This document shows, in pieces, positions 1 to 13,458 of a DNA stretch of 64,000 bases. The position numbers and the translations under genes were made by a program. Source of the DNA: Spongilla lacustris. Its lineage: Eukaryota > Porifera > Demospongiae > Spongillida > Spongillidae. The DNA lies in assembly GCA_949361645.1 (NCBI GenBank), contig OX442433.1, positions 6,524,029 to 6,588,028 on the forward strand, in the 5' to 3' direction. The first letter of the stretch is position 1. Every line of letters begins with the position of its first letter. The notes below the pieces were generated by a model. It made no database searches and was not told the origin of the DNA. It was given only the letters and a program-made list of their open reading frames with translations.

Positions 1-206
1 TACTACAAAGACAACACACACTTGAAACTTAACATCCTAAAATAAGTTTTTCTTTTAATTTTAAGGGTGATCAAACCACAAAGCACCACACACTAAACAG
101 CAGGCACAGCACCTATTTTGTATGTTCGTATGCTTAGAACCATAGCAACTAATCATGTTTACTCCAAGCCAATTGCGTGTGTACCAAGGTCCCCCCCCCC
201 ACTTAC

Positions 207-3200
207 CACTATGATGCAGTGGGACTTGACCTTGTTGGTCCAGAACCCGTCCTTCACCATGGGACCATCCTCGGTCAGCAGCTCCTTCAGCTGCACGAGG
301 GTGAAGGGTCGGGTGAGGTTCTCAAGATGGAGGATATGGCTCGGTGGGTTCTTAGGAGGTGAGTGGGAGCCAATAGCTAAAACAGGAAGTGAACTCTCAA
401 ACAAATCGCAGCAGTAGCATCACTGCCCAAGGAAGACACTTGTTTGCCCACATTGCCTTTGTATTTGATTTTAGCACACACGCATCTAACTTGGACAAGG
501 CAGTTTGACTAAGCAGAAAATGTTGCCTGAAAGCTTCAGGCTGATGGTAGAGCCCACCCCTCCCCTTTGTGCTCACCCTTCTCCTTTGTGCTCACCCCTC
601 CCCTTTGTGCCCACCTGTCCTCCACACACCACCTCCTCATCTATATGTAAAGCCTATATCCATCTAACAGTGCTAACCAACCATTAGCAGCAGTAGCCAC
701 AGCTTCTTTCTTCACTTTAAGCCGAGATTCAATCCTTCTCCTTGTCTCGAGCTCCTGACTCGCCCTCTCCAGTTGATTCTGGTGCGTCTCCTTCTCTCTT
801 AGCTTCTCCTTCTGGTCAACAGTTTCCCTTGAGGACAGAAGGGGTCACATACATGTATAACTACGGCCTCAATAATTGTGTGGGTGCGTCCAAATGACCA
901 GTTCACATTCTAGGTGTGCCCCACCATCGAGAGAATCATTGAAACCACACAGAGACAGCGCATCAAAAATCCTTACAAGTGCTACCAGTAATTATGAACT
1001 ACAAAAATCAAAAACAAGTAACAAGCCATGCACACTGAAAGCTAGGAGAAATGGCTCTATTGTTGCTACTATTCAACGTGTAAATGTTCAGGACACATGT
1101 ATATGCAGGGGAATCAATCAGCAGCATTTATTATAAATTAAACTACAAAACACAAACGTACACTAGCTAAAAAAAAACAAACAAACAAACAAACTATTTC
1201 GATCCAAATGGGTAGATGGAATGTAGTTAATGGCTCAAATTTATTTTCTAACTGGTATCTATCTATGTGACAGTTACTTTGCACATAGCATAAAGTACTT
1301 GGAACAGAAATTATAACATACGCAAACATGTATGTACCCTCACAGCAATATATGTATGCGCCAAGTTAGCAAACAAATTACACCTTCCAGCCAATGCAAA
1401 CATCATCTGCTTTTTGCGTTGCACTAGAATCAGGGGCTAAATGCAGACATAACAAGGACTGCAACAATTGTATTAAGCCCAATTGATCAGATATTATTAA
1501 GCTGAATGGGTCTGCTCCCCCCCCCCCCCCCAATGTACCTACAAGGACATCATTTCAAGTATGCTTACTTGCTTCCTGCTGCCTTCTCTTTCCCCTCCAT
1601 ACTATCCTCCCCACAGTCATCCTCGCCATACGACATCACAACTTCCAATGCGGACGGCTCTCTCACAATTTCTTCCTCAATGCCGGCCGGGATGATCTCC
1701 TAGTCATGTAAACATGAAGACAATAAGACGAGTCCACAGAAGCCAGAGGCCAACCAAGTTAGGCCCCCCCCACACCAACCTGTAACAAATCAGAGCTGAT
1801 ATCTGTTGTAACTGCAGTCACACCGTGAACTTTTTGCTTATTCCCACTGCCCCATCTTCGCTTGCGTTCATGGGGCTCCCCCTTATCAGCCCCTGGGGTG
1901 GCTGCAAAAAACAAGGGAGGGTTACTTGTTAGAGGGGAAGCATTGCACAGTACACACCAGACATTGCACAGTACACACCAGACATTGCACAGTACACACT
2001 AGAGCATTGTACACACCAGAGCATTGCACAGTACACACTAGAGCATTGTACAGTACACACCAGAGCATTGTACACACCAGAGCATTGTTAATGTCTATCT
2101 GCGCAAGCATCATGCACTATCAGTTGAGTACAGGTATGTTGGGATCAGATAATAATGCCACATAGTAAAGGATTTGTCATATCTAGTGAGAGTTAGAGGC
2201 CAGCAAATGTACATTCCCCTTGATCATTTAAACATTCAGTGGTGGAGTTTTCACCTGCAAATTTGTTTTACTATATTTCTACACATGCAAACTATCTATG
2301 ATAGGAAATTGAAAGTGGCAATCAGAAAAAGAAGTTTTTATGCCAATATGACATGCAGATCAATAACACAGAATGAACAATCTTGCAGGTAAAAAGAATT
2401 AAACAATTTAAATAAAATCAATACCTGGGCAATATTACACTTACATCCTGGCAACACAGATACTCATCATAACAGTTTAGATTTGCTTAATCAATATTTA
2501 TCACCTTGATATTGCAGATATCCAACATAATGATGTACAATGTATCAATTACTTTCTTAATTAGACCGCTATAACACAATACCAAGGCCAACAAAATCAA
2601 GCACATAAGAGTTAAAAGACAAATAAGTGTCCAAGCATTAATTGTGCCCATTTCTATGACACTTACATACACACAGCTTACTTGGAGCAGAGATTCTCCG
2701 CTTCTTTACAGCAGACTGCTCACTTTTCTGCACACAGCAAACAAACAAGATTGTTTGTTATAACACACACCAGGAAACAAACTCCACCCACCTCTGAAGT
2801 CTTTTTCACCTGTGCCAGTTCAGTAACAACGCCTGGCTGGGGATTTTCCCCATTTTTCCTATCCCTACTAGAAGCTACTTGGTCATGAGAGCTACCCCGC
2901 GTTGACGCGGCCACACTACTTTTACCACGTGCAGAGAACTTCTGGATCTCGTCAGCTTCGGTCGAGAACATGGAAAATTCATCTTCTTCGGCATAGACTA
3001 CAACATCCACGTCAATCTGCCCTTCCGCACCACCCTGACTTACCTCTTCGTGTCCCACCTCCCTACCAACCCCGTCTAAAGGTTCACTAGTATCGTTGCG
3101 TGCGTGCAGTGCGGAGTCCACTACTACTGGTAGGTCTGCTGTGGGCTGCTGCTGGGCGTCAGCCTCTTGTGGCACACTAGCGCCGCTCCCCGGAAGAGTC

Positions 3201-4184
3201 TTGTCTTGCACCCAGCTGTGTTTACTTGTCCCCGACAGAGAACATGGACCGCTGGCTATGGATGCATCAAGTGATGGTGACGATGTACTAGGAGGTATGT
3301 CCACATCACTCGACGCCATTGCTGTTGCAGACACGTTGGGAGCTTCTGTAGGCAGTTCTGGTACAATAGAGGTGACCCCTTGGGGGGATTTGTTCAGCAA
3401 CAGCAGGCACACAGGAGGTGCCTCATGTGCCCCTGCCGTACTCTGCACTGACGAAGAGTCGAGAGTTCCACCTTCCAACACTCCAACAGAACACTGCACC
3501 TGCCCACCCTCACTGGGCACTGGTGCAGTGTCCTCCACCTCCATCCGATGCTCCACTTCATGACCCTTGGAAGCCAACTGTCCACTTGGCTCGGCCTCAC
3601 AAATATTCGCAGTCGTCGTGTCCTTGGCGCATTTGGTCAAACAAAGCAAGCCAGAGGGAGGCTGGGTGACAGCCCCTTCTGACGGCTGTTCCTGGCTCCA
3701 CGCCCCTAGTGAATTGGGTTCGTCTTGCTTCGCTTCGGCAGCGTCTTCCTTAACTCGGAGTGCCTGAGGGTTATTGAGATGAATGGCGACTATCATTTGC
3801 TCATCGTTTTTTTTCACGACTTCGTTCGTCCGTACCTCCAAATTTTCCCTATTTCCTAACTCGATTGCTACAATCATCGATTCAGAATCGCGGCGAGTTT
3901 CACCACTCTGGACCGTCGTTGCATCGACTGTCGCAGCACCTTTCCCGTCTTTCGGGGAGTTTGAGTCTTCCTCTGAGCTTGGATCATTCAGCTCTTCCTC
4001 GTCAAATGCCTGCAAATTGACGTCCCACAGTATGATAACGTCATGCATCGCAATAACGGCATGTTACCTTCTCAAGTCGCTCCATTAATGTCTTTTTTCT
4101 ACCTTTTGTTGATAGACCTCGCTGCTTTAGTTCCGTTGTAAGCTCCGCAACGGTCATAGAAGCAACATACGCTCTTGACGCCAT
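207..4184 (-). CDS. ACIN1: Acinus (apoptotic chromatin condensation inducer) orthologue, 3' end outside window
   Basis: Acinus is a nuclear RNA-binding protein of the exon-junction-associated ASAP complex, with SAP18 and RNPS1 (family knowledge). Seven exons read with consistent phase: 4184-4068, 4009-2792, 2727-2682, 1901-1780, 1699-1569, 827-682 and 376-207, making 650 codons before the left edge. Residues about 8-39 form a SAP DNA-binding domain (TVAELTTELKQRGLSTKGRK, ending LMERLE). Exon 2 is a low-complexity acidic/Ser/Thr linker. Exon 3 carries a basic KKRR cluster. Exon 4 has the Acinus signature RKRRWG followed by a VTAVTTDISS-like strand. Exon 6 is a charged coiled coil (about residues 545-593). 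Exon 7 has the start of the RRM, with LENLTRPFTLVQLKELL, FWTNKVKSHC and the conserved preceding PP. The rest of the RRM and the SAP18/RNPS1-binding motif would lie beyond base 1. The initiator is the first ATG and leads directly into the SAP domain. Exon 6 is the least certain exon. Confidence 0.9.
1940..2090. repeat. minisatellite, unit about 21 bp, in an ACIN1 intron
   Basis: Repeats of attgcacagtacacaccaga with shortened variants (attgtacacaccagagc). The open frames here on both strands are repeat artefacts. It lies between ACIN1 exons 4 and 3. Confidence 0.9.
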
Positions 4185-4273
4185 TTTACACACGCGCGAA
4201 AAATTCTGTCACGCGATAGGCCCATGTGGCATGTGACAATATTTACAAATGCTGAAGGCGGGTTACTTGACTA
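4185..4273. promoter_or_regulatory. shared divergent promoter between ACIN1 and CEP192
   Basis: Only 89 bp separate the two divergent start codons, so the transcription start signals of both genes must lie here or inside the opposite 5' exons. The stretch includes a CpG-bearing segment (acacgcgcgaaa, then cacgcgatag). I see no clear TATA box. Assignment as a bidirectional promoter is inference from geometry. Confidence 0.6.
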
Positions 4274-7200
4274 ATGGATGTAACCGAGCAACTTAAGAAA
4301 GCAGACGAGAAACGGACTCTGCTTTCTTCTTCTATTGCTATTGGTTCCCCATCAGCATCCTCTACAGCACTTAAACCGCGGGGAACCTTTGGTTCGCGTC
4401 AGAGCCCCGATGTCTCCATCTTTGTCCCACAAGCTTTGCCCCGTATCAGTGAACACCATAGGTTAGTAGAAGTACGCCAAATCACGCCAATTAGGAATTT
4501 GCGCGCGCTTAAAGAATAGCACACACACACATACATGTACACACACACACACCATTATTTTTTGTTATTCACTATAGCACTGACATTGTTGGCAGGCTGT
4601 CCCTAGAAAGTGTATCATCCCTGCCGAGACCAGATAGCAAAGGCAAGTTTGCACCTATTTCAGGGGAGGCATGCACGATACGTTCAGAACAAGGATCCGA
4701 ATATATGCATTATTTATGCCCACTGCAGCCAGTAGCACGTCTTCAACAGACAATACCTCACTCGGTATTATTGACCTTGATGTATTACCTGGTTAGTTGG
4801 AATTTAGAAGTTTCTCAACATCATTTTTCTCTCCCCCTCCCCTCTCTCCCCTCCCCTCTCTTCCTCTCTCTTTCTCTCCCTCTCCCCCCTCTCTTATTCT
4901 CCTCCCATTCCATTTATCCCTCTATCTATAACTTTCGGACTGTCACCTTGGCTATCTCACTCTTAGATAGCTCCATGAATTCATTTCTTACCTCGACCCG
5001 CCATACTCGCCCGCACAGCCAGCAGCACCATTCTGTCCTCACCAGCCCAGTCAAAGAGGAGGACCATTTCTCTGACAGCCTTCACAGCCCGTTTGATTCC
5101 GAAGTTTCATCGGGACGATCAACACCCTTGGAACAAATACTGGGCCAGACAAGCCCTCCCCAGTCTCCGCCGGTTGGAGCTTTTGCAGGACTACGTGATG
5201 TAGATCCACCTCATGTGTCTCGTGGGGAGAGCCCTGCAGATATGGTGGAGGTGGGCTTCCACAGCTCTGGCGACCTCTCGCAGGAGGAGGCAGAGGACGA
5301 CACTCTGAACGCTCAGCCTCCTCCTGGGGAGTCCAAAGGTCCCATCTTGTCACCAGTGGAGACGAGGTTTGTTCCAGGCCATTCTACAGGAGGTGGGCAT
5401 GAGGACGTGAGATCTACCTTGGGGGTCACCCCCCCTCGCTCTTCAGTCTCACAGCTCCAGATTGCATCTCCATTTGCAACCTCCACAGTCCCCGCTATTT
5501 CTGGTACCTTCACAACCCCTGCTGCTGCAGGCCCCCCTATTTCTGGTACCTTCACAACCCCTGCTGCTGCAGGCCCCCCTATTTCTGGTACCTTCACAAC
5601 CCCTGCTCCTGCAGGCCCCCCTGTTTCTGGTACCTTCACAACCCCTGCTGCTGCAGGCCCCCCTATTTCTGGTACCTTCACAACCCCTGCTCCTGCAGGC
5701 CCCCCTGTTTCTGGTACCTTCACAACCCCTGCTGCTGCAGGCCCCCCTGTTTCTGGTACCTTCACAACCCCTGCTGCTGCAGGCCCCCCTGTTTCTGGTA
5801 CCTTCACAAAGCTTCGTGCCGATACCAAATTGGTGTTGCAGACCATTCATGGCTCATCAAAGGAGGTGTGGCGTGTGGGACTGGGGAAACCGAGAGGTGA
5901 GGACACTACCGCCTCCATGTTGAATGATGAGGACGAGCCAACTGTCATGTTTGAGGCTGACGAGTTCAGCCGGTATGAGCCAGCTCACCTAACCTCGATG
6001 CTGAAACGCGACAGCTTTCTTCCTAGTGTGAGGCCTACCATCACTGATGGGTCTGGGTCTGGGTCTACCATCACTGATGGGTCTGGGTCTGGGTCTGGGT
6101 CTACCATCACTGATGTGTCTGGGTCTACCATCATTGCTGGGGCTACCATCACTGCTAGGCCTGTCACCACTGATACCGTCACTGCTAGGCCTGTCACCAC
6201 TGATACCGTCACTGCTAGGCCTGTCACCACTGATACCACCACTGCTAGGCCTGTCACCACTGCTACCACCACTGCTAGGCCTGTCACCACTGCTGCCATC
6301 ACTGCTAGGCCTGTCACCACTGCTGCCATCACTGCTAGGCCTGTCACCACTGCTACCACCACTGCTAGGCCTGTCACCACTGCTGCCATCACTGCTAGGC
6401 CTGTCACCACTGCTACCACCACTGCTAGGCCTATCACCACTGATACCACCACTGCTGAGAAGGAATTTACAACTGTTCCCATTTCCAATGGCACCAGGGC
6501 AGCACCTAAGGGTGGTCTGCAATTCAGTCCACACTCTGAGAAGCTCCAAGATGTTTTACTTGGTGGAAAGGTTTTGAATGTCTCTAGGCCTATTCTGGAA
6601 GGCCTCCCATTTCAGGCAGTGAAAGCTGATTTGCAGCCAAAAAATTTAGAGAAGAGTTTACCAGTGAAGGAAACGAATGGTAGTGCATCCAAGCAATCCT
6701 CTAGGGGTGACGTCCTGCATGAAGGACTGGGGCGTTCAGAACAGCGGCAGGAGGAAGGAGAAGGAGAGGAGGAACAGGAAGGAGAGGAGGAACAGGAAGG
6801 AGAGGAGGAACAGGAAGGAGATGGGGAAGAAGAGGAAGGAGAGGAGGAGGAAGAGGAACAGGAAGGAGATGGGGAGGAGGAAGAACAGGAAGGAGATGAG
6901 GAAGAAGAGGAACAGGAAGGAGAGGAGGAAGGAGAGGAAGGAGATGGGGAGGAGGAAGAACAGGAAGGAGAGGAGGAAGAAGAGGAACAGGAAGGAGAGG
7001 AGGAAGGAGAGGAAGGAGATGGGGAGGAGGAAGAACAGGAAGGAGAGGAGGAAGGAGAAGAGGAAGGAGAGGAGTTGTTCGAGCAGAGCGAGGAGGAGAA
7101 CGAGGAGGAAAATAGTGAAGAGGAACAAGGTGTAACAAGTGATGAGTGTGTCAGCCTACCACACAGTGATGGACCACATGGTGAAGGACTGGAGGGTGAT

Positions 7201-9252
7201 GGAGGGCAGCATGATGGAGGACACGATACAGTAAGTACTAAGTACATCTGTGTCCTGTCATGGAGGGAGTTCACAGCCCTGAGTATGCCAAACTGTTGCC
7301 CATCACAGTTCATGTTAGCTGTCAACTTCTTGTGGATTGGTCTGTGCATGTTGAGAACTCATTTCCCACAATGCCGTGCAGAGTTCTGTAAGGCAACTCG
7401 CTAGCTACCTCCATATTGTGTGTGAGGAAGCATTGCATCATCTCTGGTTGTCTGTAGTCAACTGCACAAGACTGTGCATGTAGATACACACCGTAATCTG
7501 CTGCCTTCCCTAGGAGTGTACATGTAGGTTATATTGATTCACTGCCGCCATCCCCACCCAGGGTCTCCTCTCTGCATACCTCGTGCCCTCGTCCCCTTTC
7601 GCTGAAGCAACTATGGATGCCTCTAGCCCTTTGAGCTTCTCTGCTGGTGGTGGTGGCAGTGGAAGAAATTCGGGCGTGCTGTTTAGAAAGAAGGGTGCAA
7701 AAGAGGGCCTGTCTGGAGTGCACAATCCATTTGACTCTGGAGGTAAGTGGACATGCTGGTGGGAGGAGCTGGTGGGAGGGGCTGGGAGGTACACATGTAC
7801 GGTATTCTTGCTCTGCATTATGTGTTCAATCCTGTGGGTGAACACATGCTATGCACCCACCCTCACACACTGCACCCACCCTCACACACTGCACCCACCC
7901 TCACACTCTACACCCACCCTCACACACTGCACCCACCCTCACACACTGCACCCACCCTCACACACTGCACCCACCCTCACACACTGCACCCACCCTCACA
8001 CACTGCACCCACCCTCACACACTGCACCCACCCTCACACACTGCACCCACCCTCACACACTGCACCCACCCTCACACTGCACCCACCCTCACACACTGCA
8101 CACACCCTCACACACTGCACCCACCCTCACACACTGCACCCACCCTCACACTCTACACCCACCCTCACACTGCACCCACCCTCACACACTGCACTCACTC
8201 ACATAATACTCAAGATGAAGCAAATTTTGAAAACTTTCAAGACCTTCAATTTGAACAGCACAGCTCAGGTACACATGCACATGTATTCTGAAGTGTATGG
8301 GACTCAAGCCTTAAGCTCCTTGGCATGACCCTGCATGTAGTGCCTTAGTTTAACCTATCGATAATTATATGCCCAGTAGGGTGTATTGCCAACAGTATAC
8401 ATGTACAGTTTTGTGGGAGGAGCTGCTCAAAGATATTTACACTTGTACGGGAGTCATCTTGTTGCAGTACTGTAGGTGGTGTGGAGAGACCAGTGTACAC
8501 TGTATGTCGTAGAACTAGAGGATGTATTATACATGTACACATGAACACCTTTGTGGGGAGGGATATAATATTACACTTGGTTGGTGTGGACCAGATGATG
8601 TTATGCATGTACTGAAGGTATCTCTTTTGCATTGGATGGAGGGGATGTATTGGGGGAGAAACCCACGATTTTTGTATAGGTTCTGCTACAGGTGTACCAT
8701 TTGTTGCAATACAGATGCCTTTATGGCACAATTGGACCAAGAAGAACAGGAGGTTGCAAAGGCAAACATGTTTTCTAATGTGAGTGGATTTTGTGCCCTC
8801 CTCACTCCCCACCTCCACCCCCACCTTCCCCACCCCCACCCTCACCCTCCCCACCCACCCCTTGAGCTTACCACTCTCAACCATGATGATGCTTGCAGCT
8901 GTCCGGTACGTCTCATTCATTTGAGCAGCCTGAGAACAGCAGGGTGCACATCTCGGATGTAAGTGAAGATGTGTCTATTGGGGCCTATTTCCATGCTAGG
9001 AGTCATCAGCTTGGAGTCCTCTCCAGCAAGAAGCCAACACCGCACGAGAGGGTATGTCTGTATCTATGGTGTGCCTAGGAGTTGTCTAAATCGGCATCAC
9101 GTGTCACGCAAGATGTTAAGGGTTGTTGGTATGGTGCATAAAATTCAACATTTGGGGGGTGGTTAATTTTTTTGCACACCCGCATACACTGTACATCCAT
9201 GATTTATTCATGTACCTGTACATACCATGATTTATTCATGTACCTGTGTTCT

Positions 9253-9324
<72 letters not shown>

Positions 9325-12300
9325 ACACAAATACATCTCTACATTTGCTTGCAGCCGAATTTCTCTGACTCTAAAGGCCACCTTATTGTAAGCCCTACGT
9401 CAGCCCACAGCGATGATCAGACTGGTGGAGATTCTACCCTTCTGGCGGAGGAAGCCGAGCAAGTTGAAAGCACCAAAAACGGCCCAACAACCCCGGCGGT
9501 ACCGCCCACACATGGCGCAGAATTGACTCCAGTGGTAACCACTCACACGCCATTCTCCGTCCAGTTCCAACTCCCAAAGCTGAACCTGAGGGACAGTTCA
9601 ATGTGGACCAGCTCCCCACCAGTCCACAGCCATCATGAAGGCTCCAAGCACCACACAGCATTGGTCTGCATGCCTGGGACCCCGCCTCCATTGGAAACGA
9701 AAAGGGTCGGTACCTCCAAGGCGCCAACGACGGCGGTCACCTTTGTGGCCAACAAGCCTCGCTCCACTCCTCACCTCCTGGTCGGCGATGTGACGCTGGA
9801 GCCTCCGGAGCTGTCCACACTCAGCTTCTCTCCGCATTCCCTTGCCGGGAAGGACGATCTCAGTGGGCTGGGCACCCCATGGACACCGCCCCAGGCACAT
9901 ATGACCGCGATGTTTGACATGACTGCAAACACAGCTCTCAGGACCCGTGTCTTCCCTTCAAGCCCAGTTGTTTACACCTCCAGCGTGGGCCTACCCCCTC
10001 AGCATTCTGCACACACCTCCAGCGTGGTCCTACCCCCTCAGCATTCTGCACACACCTCCAGTGTGGTCCTACCCCCTCAGCATTCTGCTGCTCTTCCTTT
10101 GACTAAAGACCATAGGACAACCCAACCTCCAGTTTTGGGAGCCAGACCCCTAGGAGAGGTTTGCCCAGTGCCTGCCACTACACCAGTGTTGCTGCCTGCT
10201 GCAGCGACCTTTGTTAGTACCTATGTTAGTAGTGCTGTACCTCAGGTGACCACAACTGTACCTCAGGTGACCACAGCTGTGACCAGGTCACCTGTGACAC
10301 CTGCTGTGTCCTCATCACTGGCAGGTAATAGGCTGGGCACCACCTCATTGCCCCCTGGGGATAGGCTGGGCACCACCTCATTGCCGCCTAGGGATAGACT
10401 GGGCACCAGCCCTTTGCTGACTGGTGGTAGGCTGGGTACCACCTCATTGCCCCCTGGGGATAAACTGGGCACCACCTCATTGCCGCCTAGGGATAGACTG
10501 GGCACCAGCCCTTTGCTGACTGGTGATAGACTGGGCACCACCTCATTGCCCCCTGGGGATGGACTGGGCACCAGCCCTTTGCTGACTGGTGATAGGCTGG
10601 GCACCAGCCCTTTGACGCCTAGGGATAGTCTGGGCACCACTCCTTCACTGCCTGGGGGTAGACTGGGCATGTACAGTGGTGCAAAGGGCAGCGATGAGAG
10701 GAGTAAGTTGTCTCAGCTGAAGTCGATCCTGGAGCCGAGCGAATCCTTCTTGGCCAGCCTAAAGAAGCCTCCCTCCTCAGCCCCTCACTCTTTGGTGTCA
10801 CCTCCTCGTGCAACCATCCAGGATACATCACTGAATGTTGTGTCTCCTCACTCCACGTTGAGTACGGTGCCATCTTCGCTTGCAAAGCTGTCCCCCTCGT
10901 CCCTCTTGGAGGCACTACCCTCCACCACTGTTGCCTCAACTACCCCCTCATCATCGGTCAGACCACCTTCTCGTACTGCAGCCACTTCCACTGGAGTCCA
11001 ACCTTCACTCTCGTCGCTCTCTCCACACACCACACATGGCCACACCCCTACCACACTGCCGTCCACCACTAGCAGGCACCTTGCTGGGTCACTTCCCTCA
11101 TATCTAACCTTAATATCTCCATCCACCGCCTCTTCTGGCCGTCTGCTGGTAGGCTCTACTTCAGTGGCTGCTGGCATTACACTGACAGGTTTGGGTTCGT
11201 CACCCACCTTTGCTGGTTCCATTCCAGCCAGCTCTACTTACCTTACAAGTGCCTCTGCATCATTCAAAGTTTTCTCTCCTCTTAACAGTCCTAGCCACTC
11301 CCCCGGGACTACGCCCAGGGCTAGCCCCACCCCCCAGACCACCAGTACCCTCTCTCCAGGCGCCGCCTCACTGACAAGTAGTGCTTCCACCACTACAGGA
11401 GGACATGGACCCAAGGTGGCATCCTCACCTTTCCCCCCCTCACAGGCCTCTCGGCACCTTGTACAGGCCACCCAGCCATCAGTCACCTCACCATATGTTG
11501 TTCCTAATTGGAGGAAGGCGTCACAAGTTGAGGTGTCTGCTCCCACAACGACTCTGGAGCGTAAGAGGGGGACCGAGAGTTGTGGTACCTCCTCTGGGAG
11601 CGAGGGCAGTGGGCCTAGTCCTCCATCTGTGAAGCCAAGTGGAAGGAGCGTTCAAGAAGGAGGGGGGTATCCAATCCATAGCTTGTTCCATAATGTCAGT
11701 CCCAGGAGTTCTGAAGAACACGCTCGGTCATCACAGCTGCATAGCTTCCTGACCACAATGCCATCTGGTTGGCCCCCGACGTCTGTCCCTCTCCTCTTCC
11801 CCCAGGTACCACCTTCCACCTACCCATCTCCTTTCTCCTTCTCTGCTACACTGGGATCTACCAAAACACAGTCTGGTTCCTTGTCATCAACTCCTGCACA
11901 GGGTTTAGCTCTCTCAGAGGGTTCTTTATCATCTTCTGTGACACAAGGTTTATTATCACCTGTACCTCAGGGTTCTAGGTCACCGTCTAAGGTGCAGCAT
12001 TCTTCGATACAGTCTGCAGCACAACATCCTGTAGCATCTTCAATCAAGGGTTCTGTATCATCTGCTGCCCAGGGTTCTATATCATTATCTGCTGCCCAGG
12101 GTTCTATATCATTATCTGCTGCCCAGGGTTCGTCATCAGTATCTGCTGCCCGAGGTTCTCTATCATCTACAGTGGTTCAGAGTCCACTCGCATCACAAGT
12201 CTCAGCACAGTCTCGCCTTCCCCCTCCATCATCTACTTGCTCACCAACTGTCCTGTCTGCCACACCTCAGCCAACACCTCAGCCATCCCTGGCCACACCT

Positions 12301-13088
12301 TCATCCACCACACCTCGACTATCTCTGATGTCTTCTATACCTTCATTTACCACACCTAAGCTGTCTCTAGCCACACCTTCATTCACCACACCCCAGCCAC
12401 TGTTTGTGCCAGTAGAGCATTCACACCCTTCCGCCTACTCAATGCCTGCCGTGCCTCAACCCATCAAACTCTCCACCAAAAGGCCGTCCCCCTCCCAGCA
12501 GGGTAGCTCGCTACCTTCCACAACAAGGTCCTCAGCCAGCCACAGGAGTCCCCTTACCCAGGACCAGTCCAGCCACAGGAGTCCCCTCACCCTGGACCAG
12601 TCCAACCACAGGAGTCCCCTCACCCAGGACCAGTCCAGCCACAGGAGTCCCCTCACCCAGGACCAGTCCAGCCACAGGAGTCCCCTTACCCAGGACCAGT
12701 CCAGCCACAGGAGTCCCCTCACCCAGGACCAGTCCAGCCACAGGAGTCCCCTCACCCAGGACCGGTCCAGGAGTGTGCTGTTTGCCCCGTCTCCTGCCTT
12801 GCTCTCCCCCACGTCGTCCTCTGTGGTGATTGACGTGAAGAGGTCTGTGCAGGATCTGTGTCCCGTGGTATGCCCTGAGGAGGTGTGCTTTGAGCCAGCC
12901 TGCTGTGTGGGCGGGGCTCTGACCACCCAGGTTGTGCTGGCGAATGAGGGGGACAGATGGATGCAGTCCTCTCTGGAGCTTACTGGCCTCCATAGAGATG
13001 GGGTTGAGGTGAGGAAGAGGGTCATTGGGGTGGTTTAAGGTTTTGATGGTGTGTGTGGTGTGTGTGTGTGTGGTGTGTGTGTGTGTGT

Positions 13089-13148
<60 letters not shown>

Positions 13149-13417
13149 TATTATTGCTGTCCTTACACGACAGTGCTTGGCCGATGAGAAGTGTAAGGTG
13201 TTTGCACTGCAGCCAAGGTGCTTTATTGGTCCTCACAAGTCAGAGTTAGTTAAGGTTTGTCTGCTTGTGTTGACTCCTTGTCCTCCTCTGTTTCCAGTTT
13301 GTGCATGTGCATGTACTTCTTTGTATCTCATCCCCTCAAATTTGTCTTTGTAAATTTTATCCTTTTCATCAATCCCCACATGTACATGTGCATGTGTATG
13401 TGGATACCCTTTCTAAC

Positions 13418-13458
<41 letters not shown>

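Noticed and set aside
4705..4966. Upstream extension of the CEP192 exon 4 frame starting at 4705
   Set aside because: It reads through a pyrimidine-rich acceptor region. Using separate exon 3 (4729-4791) and exon 4 from 4967 keeps phase and gives protein-like sequence.
5313..5850. Minus-strand repetitive frames (VKVPETGG and Cys-Arg types)
   Set aside because: Antisense of the 42-bp coding minisatellite.
6612..7349. Ser/Pro-rich minus-strand frame opposite the acidic tract
   Set aside because: Shadow of the repetitive exon 4 of CEP192; no splice or domain support.
7847..8205. Regularly spaced repeats resembling a CRISPR array or a His/Pro-rich gene
   Set aside because: Head-to-tail 19-bp minisatellite without unique spacers, in a eukaryotic intron; open frames in three phases are artefacts.
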